From: Hyphomonadaceae bacterium | GTDB lineage: Bacteria; Pseudomonadota; Alphaproteobacteria; Caulobacterales; Aquidulcibacteraceae | Assembly (NCBI GenBank): GCA_019753175.1 | Contig: JAIELK010000018.1 | Coordinates: 111,403 to 175,402, forward strand | Length of the DNA stretch: 64,000 nucleotides | Reading direction: 5' to 3' | In this document: positions 19,694 through 28,501 of the stretch, piece by piece | Layout of the letters: each line of letters starts with the position of its first letter | Numbering within the stretch: the stretch's first letter is position 1 | Notes under the pieces: model-generated | Seen by the model: only the letters and a program-made list of their open reading frames with translations | What the model was told of the DNA's origin: nothing | The model's database searches: none | Position numbers and translations under genes: made by a program

Positions 19694-20931
19694 GCAGAGG
19701 CGGCAAGATCGAGCGCACGCATGGCGCGGGCGAGCAACGCTTGGCTGCGCTCTCCGGCATTGAGCTGCACGACTGTTTGCTCGATCGCCAACGGCCCGGC
19801 TCCGGTAAAATTGGTGGCTTCGATTACGGTTGCGATCCTCCTCACAAGCCGCTTCGCCTTCTCCTGGGTTGAGGATGGCATGGCCAGCGCCAACACTCCC
19901 TCCTCGAATACAGTAGCGCAATCTACATCGCGGATGAGTTGAGCGACGATGTTGCCCACATCAGTCAGGGTTGCGTACTGTTGGGCCTGCGATGGCGTGC
20001 GTGCTCCTGGCGCCGGCAGCAGGCGTAAGATGGCGATAGCCAAGGGTTGCGTCCGCCGATGGTGATCCGCCACGGTCAGGCTTAGATGAGTTGCAAAAGC
20101 GCTGCGCCGCCAAAGACCCGTGCGGCCATCTCCAAGTCGGTCTCTAACCGCGTCCAACGCCTTTTGCGCTTGTCGGGCGCGTCGCTCTCGCCTCGCGGCT
20201 TCCAACAACCATGCTAGCGGCGCGCCGCAAATCGTTGCACCAGTTGCGACGCTCTCGGCGCCGCGCGCGATAGCAGCCGCTTGCGTGGCTGCGTCGGCGT
20301 CGCGCGCTATCAGCATGGTCGGCATGTTGAGGAGCGACGTGTTACGCCGAAGTGTTGCGCACATCGACAGCGCGCGACGTGGCTCGTCAACAGCGTTTAG
20401 AATCAAGGCGTCGAAATTCTGAACATCTAGATAGTCGAAACCTGCCGTTGCGCTCGGTGCCGCGTGCAGTGAAACATCGGCCTCCGCGAGTGCGCTGCTG
20501 AGGGCAAGATACTTGGCATGTGCAGCACCCACATAGAGCGCCTGCATCGGCGCCGCCGACGGTTTGGGGGAGACGGCGCCAAGCTGTTGAAGCGTGTCGC
20601 AACGCACCGCCACTTCTGTTTCGGCGACGCCAACCCGCGACCAGCGCGCAAGCTGGCGCGCCAGTAATTCGAGCGGCGCGTCAATCGCAATCGCCGGTGA
20701 TTGTCTAGCTATGTCGCGCCAAGCGACGCATCGAACTGTCGGCAGGGAGCAGCCCTCGGTGAACGCCTCCAACGAGACAACCACATTGGCCGAAGCGAGA
20801 TCGTCGACGATTTCCGCGCCTGCCGCTCTTAGTCGCTCGCGCGCCTTCGCGTCGTCGGGCGCCCCCAGGACTGCAATACGCACGGCTTGACGCTCCGGCG
20901 CCCTGGCGGGCCGCTGGAAGGGCGGTAGCAT
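19690..20931 (-). CDS. PopA/PleD-like protein: two degenerate receiver domains plus degenerate GGDEF
   Basis: 413 residues without recognised full motifs at first sight, but the layout fits REC-REC-GGDEF. A receiver-like segment spans about 17-120 (VRIAVLGAPDDAKARERLRA) and a second about 129-245 (MQALYVGAAHAKYLALSSAL, NFDALILNAVDEP, MPTMLIARDADA), both lacking the phospho-acceptor Asp. From about 262 a GGDEF-like domain begins with DGRTGLWRRSAFATHL. The RxxD inhibitory c-di-GMP site is kept as R334-D-V-D337, and exactly five residues later the GGDEF position reads EEGVL (343-347). It would therefore not synthesise c-di-GMP but could bind it, as Caulobacter PopA does. Domain assignment is by eye; the function is inference. 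Confidence 0.7.
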   Translation of the reverse strand: MLPPFQRPARAPERQAVRIAVLGAPDDAKARERLRAAGAEIVDDLASANVVVSLEAFTEGCSLPTVRCVAWRDIARQSPAIAIDAPLELLARQLARWSRVGVAETEVAVRCDTLQQLGAVSPKPSAAPMQALYVGAAHAKYLALSSALAEADVSLHAAPSATAGFDYLDVQNFDALILNAVDEPRRALSMCATLRRNTSLLNMPTMLIARDADAATQAAAIARGAESVATGATICGAPLAWLLEAARRERRARQAQKALDAVRDRLGDGRTGLWRRSAFATHLSLTVADHHRRTQPLAIAILRLLPAPGARTPSQAQQYATLTDVGNIVAQLIRDVDCATVFEEGVLALAMPSSTQEKAKRLVRRIATVIEATNFTGAGPLAIEQTVVQLNAGERSQALLARAMRALDLAASA

Positions 20932-20964
20932 ACCCCCAGGTCACTGCAACGGAGTTGGTAAACG

Positions 20965-22071
20965 ATGGGACACGGGCCGCTTTCGGGCGTCAGGGTCGTG
21001 GAATTCGCCGGCATCGGACCTGGCCCTTTTTGCTGCATGTTGTTGTCGGACATGGGCGCGGATGTCGTGCGCATCGACCGCAAGGGCGGAAGGGGCGGCT
21101 CGCTCAATGATGTTACGGCGCGCGGGCGGCGATCGGTTGCCCTCGACCTGAAGGACGCCCACGACGTTGCGGTCGCATGGGCGCTCATCGAGAAAGCCGA
21201 TGCGCTTGTAGAAGGCTTCAGACCCGGCGTGATGGAGAGGCTGGGCTTAGGGCCGGACGCAGCTCTGGTGCGCAACCCTCGTCTCATCTATGGCCGTATG
21301 ACGGGATGGGGCCAGACCGGTCCGCTCGCGCAAGCCGCCGGCCACGATCTCAACTACATTGCCCTCTCCGGCGCGCTGCACGCCATGGGTCGCAAGGGGT
21401 CGCCGCCAGCGCCGCCGCTCAATCTTGTCGGTGATTACGGAGGCGGCGCACTTTACCTTGCGCTCGGAATTTGCGCGGCCTTGGTCGAACGGGAGCGATC
21501 GGGGCAGGGCCAGGTCATCGACGCCGCGATTACCGATGGTGCTGCGTCACTCATGGCGGTGATCTACGGACTGCGGGCATCAGGCATCTGGAGTGACGAG
21601 CGCGACGCGAATTTGCTTGATGGCGGCGCCCACTTCTACGACGTTTACGAGACCGCTGACGGGAAGTACGTCTCGATCGGCTCGCTTGAGCCGCAATTCT
21701 ACGCGCTGTTGCTTGAGAAGACCGGCCTCAAGGACGATTCCGCGTTCGCGTTTCAAATGAACAGGTCCGAATGGCCTGCGCTATCGGAGAAGCTTGCCGT
21801 CGTCATGCGCACCAAGACGCGAGACGAGTGGTGCGCGATCATGGAAGGCACGGACGTGTGCTTTGCGCCCGTGCTGGACATGTCAGAGGCGCCGACTCAT
21901 CCGCACAACGTCGCGCGCGCGGCATTTGTCGATATGAGCGGGACCATCCAGCCCGCGCCCGCGCCGCGCTTTTCGCGCACGCCGGGGGCCTTGCAGGGCC
22001 CGGCGGCCAGACCGGGGGAACACACCGATGCCGTGCTGGCGGACTGGGGCGTCAGTCTACGCCCTACCTGA
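20965..22071 (+). CDS. Family III CoA-transferase / alpha-methylacyl-CoA racemase
   Basis: 368 residues. The N-terminus [19 protein letters not shown], the [15 protein letters not shown] block, [12 protein letters not shown] and [20 protein letters not shown] are diagnostic of the CaiB/BaiF family. [20 protein letters not shown] and the catalytic-Asp region match alpha-methylacyl-CoA racemases, which invert the 2-methyl configuration of acyl-CoAs. A CoA-transfer role remains possible. A GGAG ribosome-binding site lies upstream. The downstream 3-oxoacid CoA-transferase genes suggest an acyl-CoA or ketone-body catabolic neighbourhood. Confidence 0.88.
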   Translation: MGHGPLSGVRVVEFAGIGPGPFCCMLLSDMGADVVRIDRKGGRGGSLNDVTARGRRSVALDLKDAHDVAVAWALIEKADALVEGFRPGVMERLGLGPDAALVRNPRLIYGRMTGWGQTGPLAQAAGHDLNYIALSGALHAMGRKGSPPAPPLNLVGDYGGGALYLALGICAALVERERSGQGQVIDAAITDGAASLMAVIYGLRASGIWSDERDANLLDGGAHFYDVYETADGKYVSIGSLEPQFYALLLEKTGLKDDSAFAFQMNRSEWPALSEKLAVVMRTKTRDEWCAIMEGTDVCFAPVLDMSEAPTHPHNVARAAFVDMSGTIQPAPAPRFSRTPGALQGPAARPGEHTDAVLADWGVSLRPT

Positions 22072-22125
22072 TTGTTAGATTCAGGGTCGGTTCAAGGGAC
22101 GAGGTGTCTTATTATTCCCGGTTCC

Positions 22126-22220
22126 GGACGATTTTCGTCCCTCGCTCGTACCGGGGCCAGGTTCTCATCCCACCTTAGGGGTGAAGCAGAAGCGCCGGCG
22201 GCCGGCTCAGCCGCCGGCGC
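22126..22220. other. Two inverted repeats in the racemase-scoA gap
   Basis: The 221-bp gap holds no gene. It contains GGACGA-TTT-TCGTCC at 22126-22140 and a perfect 10-bp stem GCGCCGGCGG / CCGCCGGCGC with a 9-nt loop at 22192-22220. Neither has a T-tract. They may terminate the upstream transcript in a Rho-dependent way or shape the scoA leader; no specific function is claimed. Confidence 0.4.
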
Positions 22221-22292
22221 AACTGTTTGGGGCCGCCGATGTTGCGCCGCAGCGCGACCCTGCTAACAGAAGCGCCGAAAGGCGCGCTTCCC

Positions 22293-23000
22293 ATGGTCAA
22301 GAAGGTCTATCCCGACGCCAAATCGGCTCTCGACGGGCTGACCTTCGACGGCATGACCATCATGAGCGGCGGTTTCGGCCTCTGCGGCATCCCGGAAAAC
22401 CTGATCGTCGCGCTGCGCGACACCGGCGTGAAGGGGATCACCGTCATATCCAACAATGCCGGCGTCGACGGCTGGGGTCTGGGGCTGCTGTTGGAGACCA
22501 GGCAGATCAGAAAAATGATTTCCTCTTATGTCGGCGAGAACAAGGAATTCGCGCGCCAGTATCTCTCCGGCGAACTGGAGCTTGAATTCAATCCGCAAGG
22601 CACGCTGGCCGAACGCTGCCGCGCCGGCGGGGCAGGGATCGCGGGTTTCTACACCAAGACCGGCGTCGGCACGCTGGTGGCCGAAGGCAAGGAAACGAAG
22701 AGCTTCAACGGCGAGACTTATGTGCTGGAAACCGGCCTAGTCGCCGATCTCTCGCTGGTCAAAGCCTGGAAGGGCGACGAGGAGGGCAACCTCATCTTCC
22801 GCAAGACCGCGCGCAACTTCAATCCGATGATGGCAAGCGCGGGGAAGACGTGCGTCGCGGAAGTGGAGATACTCGTGCCCACCGGCGAACTCGATCCTGA
22901 CGCGATCCATACGCCGGGGATCTATGTGGATCGTATCGTGCGGGGGAGCTTCGAGAAACGGATCGAGCAACGCACAGTGCGGAAGCGGGAGAACGCGTGA
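22293..23000 (+). CDS. scoA: 3-oxoacid CoA-transferase subunit A
   Basis: 235 residues. The start [15 protein letters not shown] leads into [18 protein letters not shown], the conserved CoA-transferase family I subunit A glycine-rich motif, then ITVISNNAG and the [20 protein letters not shown] block. Subunit A pairs with the following subunit to move CoA between succinyl-CoA and acetoacetate or similar 3-oxoacids. The ATG at 22293 is chosen because a longer reading from 22227 adds 22 unconserved residues. The stop overlaps the start of scoB as GTGATG. Confidence 0.93.
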   Translation: MVKKVYPDAKSALDGLTFDGMTIMSGGFGLCGIPENLIVALRDTGVKGITVISNNAGVDGWGLGLLLETRQIRKMISSYVGENKEFARQYLSGELELEFNPQGTLAERCRAGGAGIAGFYTKTGVGTLVAEGKETKSFNGETYVLETGLVADLSLVKAWKGDEEGNLIFRKTARNFNPMMASAGKTCVAEVEILVPTGELDPDAIHTPGIYVDRIVRGSFEKRIEQRTVRKRENA

Positions 23001-23647
23001 TGCCCTGGTCCCGTGATCAACTCGCACAGCGCGCTGCGAAGGAATTGCGCGACGGCTTTTATGTGAACCTTGGCATCGGCATTCCGACTTTGGTTGCGAA
23101 CTACATCCCGCCCGGCATGGAAGTGACGCTGCAAAGCGAGAACGGCATGTTGGGCATGGGCCCGTTTCCGTATGACGATGAGGTCGACGCCGATCTGATC
23201 AATGCGGGAAAACAGACCATCACGGCGTTGCCCAAGACCTCCTATTTCTCAAGCGCCGACAGCTTCGCCATGATCCGCGGCGGCCACATCGATCTCTCGA
23301 TCCTGGGCGCGATGGAAGTGTCCGAGCGCGGCGATCTGGCGAACTGGATGGTGCCGGGCAAGATGGTCAAAGGCATGGGCGGGGCGATGGATCTGGTCGC
23401 CGGCGTTAAGCGCGTCGTCGTGGTGATGGAGCACACTTCGAAAGAGGGCGCGCCGAAGCTGCTGAAGAAATGCGAACTGCCGCTGACCGGCGTCGGCGTC
23501 GTCGATCTGGTGATCACCGATCTGGGCGTATTCGAGATCGACAAGCACGGGGCAGGACCGATGCGCCTAATTGAGCTTGCCGACGGGGTTTCGCTCGACG
23601 ATATCAGCGCCAACACGCAGGCCGCATTCGTCAGCGGCTTGAACTGA
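23000..23647 (+). CDS. scoB: 3-oxoacid CoA-transferase subunit B
   Basis: 215 residues. The catalytic glutamate is Glu47 in [28 protein letters not shown] and [16 protein letters not shown] are further family signatures. The active-site Glu forms the glutamyl-CoA thioester. The ATG at 23000 overlaps the scoA TGA by one base; a GTG at 22997 is an alternative start. tRNA-Ser begins 4 bp after its stop, which suggests that the tRNA may lie on the same transcript. Confidence 0.94.
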   Translation: MPWSRDQLAQRAAKELRDGFYVNLGIGIPTLVANYIPPGMEVTLQSENGMLGMGPFPYDDEVDADLINAGKQTITALPKTSYFSSADSFAMIRGGHIDLSILGAMEVSERGDLANWMVPGKMVKGMGGAMDLVAGVKRVVVVMEHTSKEGAPKLLKKCELPLTGVGVVDLVITDLGVFEIDKHGAGPMRLIELADGVSLDDISANTQAAFVSGLN

Positions 23648-23651
23648 TCTG

Positions 23652-23741
23652 GGATGGGTGGCCGAGCGGTTTAAGGCACCGGTCTTGAAAACCGGCGTGG
23701 GTTCACGCCCACCGTGAGTTCGAATCTCACCCCATCCGCCA
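23652..23741 (+). tRNA. tRNA-Ser (anticodon UGA)
   Basis: 90-nt class II tRNA with long variable arm and encoded CCA. The acceptor stem GGATGGG pairs with CCCATCC. The anticodon stem CCGGT/ACCGG closes the loop CTTGAAA with anticodon TGA at 23686-23688. The variable arm GTGGG...CCCAC and T-loop GTTCGAATC are present. It starts only 4 bp after scoB. Confidence 0.96.
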
Positions 23742-23859
23742 GCTCGGCAAACGTGGTTAGTGCCGGTTATTGGTGAACCTGAAAAAAGGATAAAAGCTAA
23801 CGTGAATGCAAGTGAGGCTGCGGTAGCATCGTCATCGTAATCAGAACGGTGGCGGCGAC

Positions 23860-24870
23860 ATGGCTCGACTTGGCGGGATCGTGAGCTTTTTTGTGCTGGC
23901 GCTTTACGCCAGCGCCTCTCTTGCACAGGCTCCCATTACCTATGCGGGCCGTGAGAACGCCGCCCCTGTTCAGTCTGCATCGCTCAGCCTCGCGGGGGGC
24001 GGGGACACATCCTATGGGTATGGCGGCAACGAGCAGCGTCGCCGTGCTGGCGCGGCCATCGATGTGCGAACCAATGCTTCAGTCGTCGATGAAAGCGCGA
24101 GTGCGGGGCAACGCCCTGCATGGCTTGAGCAAGAACAGGTGGGGCCGCCATATGAGGCGAATGGGCGCACCTACGTGCCCGCGCCTCAACCAGGCTATGC
24201 CGAAACCGGTGTCGCTTCCTGGTATGGCCCGCAATTCCACGGCAGACCCGGGGCAAACGGCGAGGTGTTCGATCAGGATGCCCTCACCGCTGCGCACCCG
24301 ACGTTGCCACTGAACAGCCTCGTTCAAGTCACCAACCTCGAGAACGGAAGGGAGCTGATCGTGCGCATCACCGATCGCGGGCCCTTCACGGACGACCGAC
24401 TGATCGACTTGTCCGCCGCCGGCGCCCGGGCGCTTGGTTTCGACCGGCAGGGCCACACGCGGGTGCATGTCCGCTATCTGGGACCCGCCCCTCGGCGCGT
24501 AGCGGCTGACTCGGATAGCTCTGCGAGCGAGCCCGGCAGAGCCGCCGAAGCGGGTGAACGAACTGGCCCGTTGTCGCTGATGCCGCCGCGCGCGCAAGCG
24601 TCACTCGCACCCGCTTCCACGCCAAACCCGGTTGGCGAAGGCGGGTACTTCATACAAGTTGGCGCGTACTCGGATCTCGCCAATGCTCACCGCGTCCGCG
24701 ACCAGATCGTCGCCGCGGGGCCGGTCACCGTGGACGTTCGAACCAGCGCTTCGGGCGCCGAACTCTTCCGCGTCCGCGTCGGGCCGCTGGCGGATGCGAC
24801 CTCGGCGGAAGACGCCCGCCGCGCTCTTTCGAGCCTTGGTTTCAGCCAGACGATCGTCGCATCCCGCTAG
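23860..24870 (+). CDS. rlpA: RlpA-like septal lytic transglycosylase with SPOR domain
   Basis: 336 residues. A signal peptide covers about 1-22 (FFVLALYASASLAQA) with no lipobox cysteine, unlike E. coli RlpA. A disordered linker is followed by the double-psi beta-barrel at about 115-205 (GVASWYGPQFHGRPGANGE). The catalytic pair corresponding to P. aeruginosa RlpA is present as Glu135 and His146 (TAAHPTLP). A SPOR domain at about 258-334 (GYFIQVGAYSDLANAHRVRD) should bind denuded glycan strands at the septum. The enzyme cleaves peptide-free glycan during division. It is followed closely by a DD-carboxypeptidase gene. Confidence 0.9.
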   Translation: MARLGGIVSFFVLALYASASLAQAPITYAGRENAAPVQSASLSLAGGGDTSYGYGGNEQRRRAGAAIDVRTNASVVDESASAGQRPAWLEQEQVGPPYEANGRTYVPAPQPGYAETGVASWYGPQFHGRPGANGEVFDQDALTAAHPTLPLNSLVQVTNLENGRELIVRITDRGPFTDDRLIDLSAAGARALGFDRQGHTRVHVRYLGPAPRRVAADSDSSASEPGRAAEAGERTGPLSLMPPRAQASLAPASTPNPVGEGGYFIQVGAYSDLANAHRVRDQIVAAGPVTVDVRTSASGAELFRVRVGPLADATSAEDARRALSSLGFSQTIVASR

Positions 24871-24916
24871 TCGAGCTTGACGCAAAACCGCCGCCTCGGT
24901 TTGCTTGGAAGGCACC

Positions 24917-26089
24917 ATGATCAGGCTCGATTCGGTTTTCATGCGGGCAATCGCACTTGCCGTCGCGCTAGCGTGCGTGGCGCCGGAGGCCGCGCGCGCC
25001 CAGCCAGTCAACGCGCAGGAGACAACGGCGCAACACGTGACCATCCTCGACGGCGAGACGGACCTGCTTCTGCGCTGCGACGAGTGTGAAGCGCCGATGC
25101 CGCCGGCGTCGATGTCGAAACTCATGACGGTCTTGCTCGTCGCCGAGCGCTTGCAATCTGGACAACTGAGCCTCGATACCCGCTTCCGTGTGAGCGAGAA
25201 CGCTTGGCGGCACGGCGCCATGTCCGATGGCTCGCACATGTTCCTTGACATCAATTCCGAGGTCAGCGTGCGCGACTTGCTGCGCGGCGTCATCGTGGTG
25301 TCAGCAAACGACGCCTGCATCGTACTCGCGGAGGGTATTGCGGGCTCGGAGGCCGCCTTCGTGGTCGAGATGAACCGCCGGGCACAAGAACTCGGATTGA
25401 CCAGCGCTCGATTTCGAAACACGACCGGGCTGCCGGATCCCGATCATGTGATCAGTTCGCTCGACTTGGCGCGCCTGGCGCGCCACCTCATCGTCAACTT
25501 TCCCGATCTTTACCGCATCTACTCCGAACGTGATTTCACGTACAACAACCGTCGGCAAGAGAACCGCAACCCGCTGCTTGGCCCGGTCGTGGGCGCTGAC
25601 GGCGTCAAGACGGGGCACACGGCCGCTTCAGGCTACGGGTTGGTTGGCTCGGCGCTGCTCAACGGTCAGCGCCGCATTATCGTTTTCAACGGGGTGCGCA
25701 CGATGGCGGATCGGCGCTCCGAGGGAATCCGGCTGATGGCATCGGCCTTCAATGATTACGGCGTGACGCGCTTGTTCGCGGCAGGCGAGCAGGTCGGCGA
25801 AGCGGCGGTCCGGCTCGGCTCTCGCCGCACCGCTCCATTGGTCGCACAATCCGACATTGTCGTGGGCGGACCACGAAGCATGCTCGCAGGGCTGCGGGCG
25901 CAGATCGTCTATGAAGGTCCGCTGCGATCGCCTATCCGGGAAGGCGATGTCATCGCCCGCCTGGTGGTGGAGGGACCTGAACTGCGGACGCAGGAATATC
26001 CGCTGGCGGCTGGCCGACGCGTGGGGCGCGCGGATTGGTTCAGTCGTGCCTTCGAAGGCTTGCGCTTGACCCTGTTCGGTCCTTCATAG
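24917..26089 (+). CDS. dacA: D-alanyl-D-alanine carboxypeptidase (PBP5/6 type, S11)
   Basis: 390 residues. The signal peptide spans about 1-28. The penicillin-binding motifs are SMSK at 65-68, SAN at 129-131 and KTG at 231-233. A C-terminal beta domain (about 280-365) and a final amphipathic segment ADWFSRAFEGLRLTLF for membrane anchoring follow. It trims the terminal D-Ala of peptidoglycan pentapeptides. The ATG at 24917 is supported by a GGAAGG site; a TTG 12 bp upstream is rejected. Together with rlpA it forms a small cell-wall maturation pair. Confidence 0.93.
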   Translation: MIRLDSVFMRAIALAVALACVAPEAARAQPVNAQETTAQHVTILDGETDLLLRCDECEAPMPPASMSKLMTVLLVAERLQSGQLSLDTRFRVSENAWRHGAMSDGSHMFLDINSEVSVRDLLRGVIVVSANDACIVLAEGIAGSEAAFVVEMNRRAQELGLTSARFRNTTGLPDPDHVISSLDLARLARHLIVNFPDLYRIYSERDFTYNNRRQENRNPLLGPVVGADGVKTGHTAASGYGLVGSALLNGQRRIIVFNGVRTMADRRSEGIRLMASAFNDYGVTRLFAAGEQVGEAAVRLGSRRTAPLVAQSDIVVGGPRSMLAGLRAQIVYEGPLRSPIREGDVIARLVVEGPELRTQEYPLAAGRRVGRADWFSRAFEGLRLTLFGPS

Positions 26090-26095
26090 GGTCTA

Positions 26096-26716
26096 ATGGC
26101 CCGCGGCCGATTCATCACCTTGGAAGGCGGAGAAGGCGTTGGGAAGTCGACGCTCGGCCGCTCGCTGGCGGAGCGCCTGCGGGAGCACGGGCGGGAGGTC
26201 CTGCTGACGCGCGAACCGGGCGGCGCTGCCGGCGCTGATGCAATCAGAGCGCTGCTGGTTCAAGGAGACGCCAACCGCTGGAGCCCGCTTGAAGAGGCGT
26301 TGTTGTTCGCCACGGCGCGTCTGAATCACCTGCGCGAGACGATCCGGCCGTTCTTGGCGCGCGGTGTGTGGGTCATTTGCGACCGGTATTACGACTCGAC
26401 GCGTGCGTACCAGATTGCCGGCGGCGGGCTGGCGGCAAGCGTGCTCGATCAATTGAACGCATTGATCGGCGCCGACACGCCCGACCTGACGCTGATACTC
26501 GATCTCGCGGTCGACGTGGGCTTGGCGCGCTCAAAGGGGAGCGAACTCGCGGAAGATCGCTTCGAGAAGAAGGGAGAAGAGTTCCATCGCCGTGTGCGTT
26601 CAGAATTTCTCGCTCTCGCTCGGCGGGAACCGGATCGTTGCGCTGTCATCGACGTCAGCCAGCCGCGTGAGCAGGTGCTGGAGTGCGCGCTTGCCCTCAT
26701 TGCGGAGCGCCTATGA
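26096..26716 (+). CDS. tmk: Thymidylate kinase
   Basis: 206 residues. P-loop LEGGEGVGKSTL at 9-20, then the TREPGG motif, the DRYYDSTRAYQ substrate motif and a lid region near LARSKGSELAEDRFEKKG. It converts dTMP to dTDP. Its TGA overlaps the holB ATG by 4 nt, giving the common tmk-holB-tatD arrangement. It begins 7 bp after the carboxypeptidase stop. Confidence 0.96.
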   Translation: MARGRFITLEGGEGVGKSTLGRSLAERLREHGREVLLTREPGGAAGADAIRALLVQGDANRWSPLEEALLFATARLNHLRETIRPFLARGVWVICDRYYDSTRAYQIAGGGLAASVLDQLNALIGADTPDLTLILDLAVDVGLARSKGSELAEDRFEKKGEEFHRRVRSEFLALARREPDRCAVIDVSQPREQVLECALALIAERL

Positions 26717-27717
26717 GAGGCGAGAAGCTAGCTCCGGAAAACGACCGCGAAGTCGGTGCGCCACATCCGCGCGAGAATTATCAGTTTGCCGGTCATCACG
26801 TGGAAGAACGCGCCCTCGCCGACGCCCTCGCTGGGGACCGGATGCACCACGCCTGGTTGATCGCCGGGCCCAAAGGGCTCGGCAAAGCGACACTCGCGTA
26901 CCGCTTTGCCCGCGTGGCGCTTGGCGCCCGCAAGGTCGGGCCGAGACCCTTGGACGTGGACCCCGAGAGCGGCGTATCGCGTCAGGTCGCCGCGCAGGCT
27001 CATCCTGACCTCTTCGTCCTGAAGCGGGGCTTCAATGACAAAGGGAGACCGCGGCGCGAGATCTCGGTCGACGAGGCGCGAGACTTGGGGCGGTTCTTCT
27101 CTTTGGCTCCGTCAGAGGGCGGTATGCGCGTGGCAATCATCGACGCGGTGGACGATCTCAACCGAAATGCCGCCAACGCCATTCTGAAGACGCTGGAAGA
27201 GCCGCCCTCGCACTCGGTGCTGCTGCTGGTTTGTCATGCAGCAGGAGGCACGCTCGCCACGATCCGCTCGCGCTGTCGGCGTCTAACTCTGCGGCCTTTG
27301 AGCGACACCGAGGTCGCCCGGGCTGCTGGCGTCGAGCCGGGCAGTCCTCTGATCGCGCTCGCCAAAGGAAGACCGGGACGCGCCATTGCTTTGAAGGCGC
27401 AGGGCGTAGACGCGCTGGCCGCGGAATTGGCGCGGGCGCCAGCATCCCTGCAGCAGGGCGAAGCGAGTTCGCTGATGGGTTCGATCTATGAGAGGGCTGC
27501 TGGCGAGCCGTTCGAACGGCTGGCGTTGGTGTTGGAGGTCGCCGGAGAATGGGCGCGCGAACGGGGCGTCAAAGACGGCGGTTTTGGGTGGGCTGAGGCC
27601 TGGTCTGCCCTGGAAGCTTTGAGGCAGGAGGCTGACGGCCTCGATATGGACGTGCGCCATGCCTTGGTTCGGGCCGGTGCGATCCTGGATCGCGCCGCGG
27701 GCGCCAAGGTGCGATGA
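26713..27717 (+). CDS. holB: DNA polymerase III clamp-loader subunit delta prime
   Basis: 334 residues. The clamp-loader AAA+ fold shows HHAWLIAGPKGLGKATLAYR (P-loop at about 52-59), VDEARDLGRFFSLAPSEGG, AIIDAVDDLNRNAANAILKT and LEEPPSHSVLLLVCH. The SRC motif IRSRCRRLTLRPL marks clamp-loader subunits. It helps load the beta sliding clamp. The start overlaps tmk, and tatD begins one base after its stop. Confidence 0.94.
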   Translation: MRGEKLAPENDREVGAPHPRENYQFAGHHVEERALADALAGDRMHHAWLIAGPKGLGKATLAYRFARVALGARKVGPRPLDVDPESGVSRQVAAQAHPDLFVLKRGFNDKGRPRREISVDEARDLGRFFSLAPSEGGMRVAIIDAVDDLNRNAANAILKTLEEPPSHSVLLLVCHAAGGTLATIRSRCRRLTLRPLSDTEVARAAGVEPGSPLIALAKGRPGRAIALKAQGVDALAAELARAPASLQQGEASSLMGSIYERAAGEPFERLALVLEVAGEWARERGVKDGGFGWAEAWSALEALRQEADGLDMDVRHALVRAGAILDRAAGAKVR

Positions 27718-27718
27718 C

Positions 27719-28501
27719 ATGCTGATCGACAGCCACGTCAACCTGCATCACCATAGCTTCACCGAAGATCGCGATGCGGTGATCGCGCGCGCGCGCAATG
27801 AAGGCGTCGCGCGTATGATCACCATCTGCGACAAGATCGAGAACTTCGACCAAGTGATTGCCATCGCCGAAGCCCACGCCGACATCTACGCAAGCGTGGG
27901 CGCACACCCCCACTATGCGGAAGCGCATCTCGATTTGAGGGTGGAGAGACTGATTGCCCTCGGTCGGCATCGCAAGGTGGTCGGCATCGGCGAGACCGGT
28001 CTTGACCAGCACTATCGGCACAGCCCCTTGGATGCTCAGGTGCAGGTTTTCCGCGTTCACGCCGAAGCCGCGCGCCAACTTGACAAGCCGCTTATCATCC
28101 ATGCGCGTCAGGCCGACGAGATGATGGCGGAGTTGCTGGAGGAGGAGGCGCGAAAGGGTTCGCACCGCATTCTGATGCATTGCTACACAAGCGGGATCGG
28201 GCTCGCGAGGAAGGCGTTGGAGCTGGGGGCCTACATCTCATTTTCAGGCATTCTGACGTTCAAGAACGCCGATGACGTACGCGCCGTCGCGATGGAAACG
28301 CCGCTCGATCGGATCATTCTTGAAACCGATTGTCCGTATCTGGCTCCGGTTCCGCTGCGCGGGCAGCGCTGCGAGCCCAAGCATGTAGCCGCGGTCTACG
28401 CGTTTTTCTCCAAGTTGAGAGGGCTCGAAGAGGAGGAGGGCAGCGCCCTTCTCGCGGACAACTTCTTCCGGTTGTTTCCAACCGTCGAGCGACCCTGCTG
28501 A
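27719..28501 (+). CDS. tatD: TatD-family metal-dependent DNase/hydrolase
   Basis: 260 residues. Amidohydrolase-type TIM barrel with GIGETGLDQHY, LIIHARQADEMM, HCYTSG and ETDCPYLAPVPLRG. The usual N-terminal metal motif HxH is HxN here (DSHVNLHH, His6 and Asn8), so one ligand differs from the common form. Family members act as 3'-5' exonucleases or quality-control DNases. It is sandwiched between holB and the metallo-beta-lactamase-fold gene with 1-bp spacing and 1-bp overlap. Confidence 0.92.
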   Translation: MLIDSHVNLHHHSFTEDRDAVIARARNEGVARMITICDKIENFDQVIAIAEAHADIYASVGAHPHYAEAHLDLRVERLIALGRHRKVVGIGETGLDQHYRHSPLDAQVQVFRVHAEAARQLDKPLIIHARQADEMMAELLEEEARKGSHRILMHCYTSGIGLARKALELGAYISFSGILTFKNADDVRAVAMETPLDRIILETDCPYLAPVPLRGQRCEPKHVAAVYAFFSKLRGLEEEEGSALLADNFFRLFPTVERPC

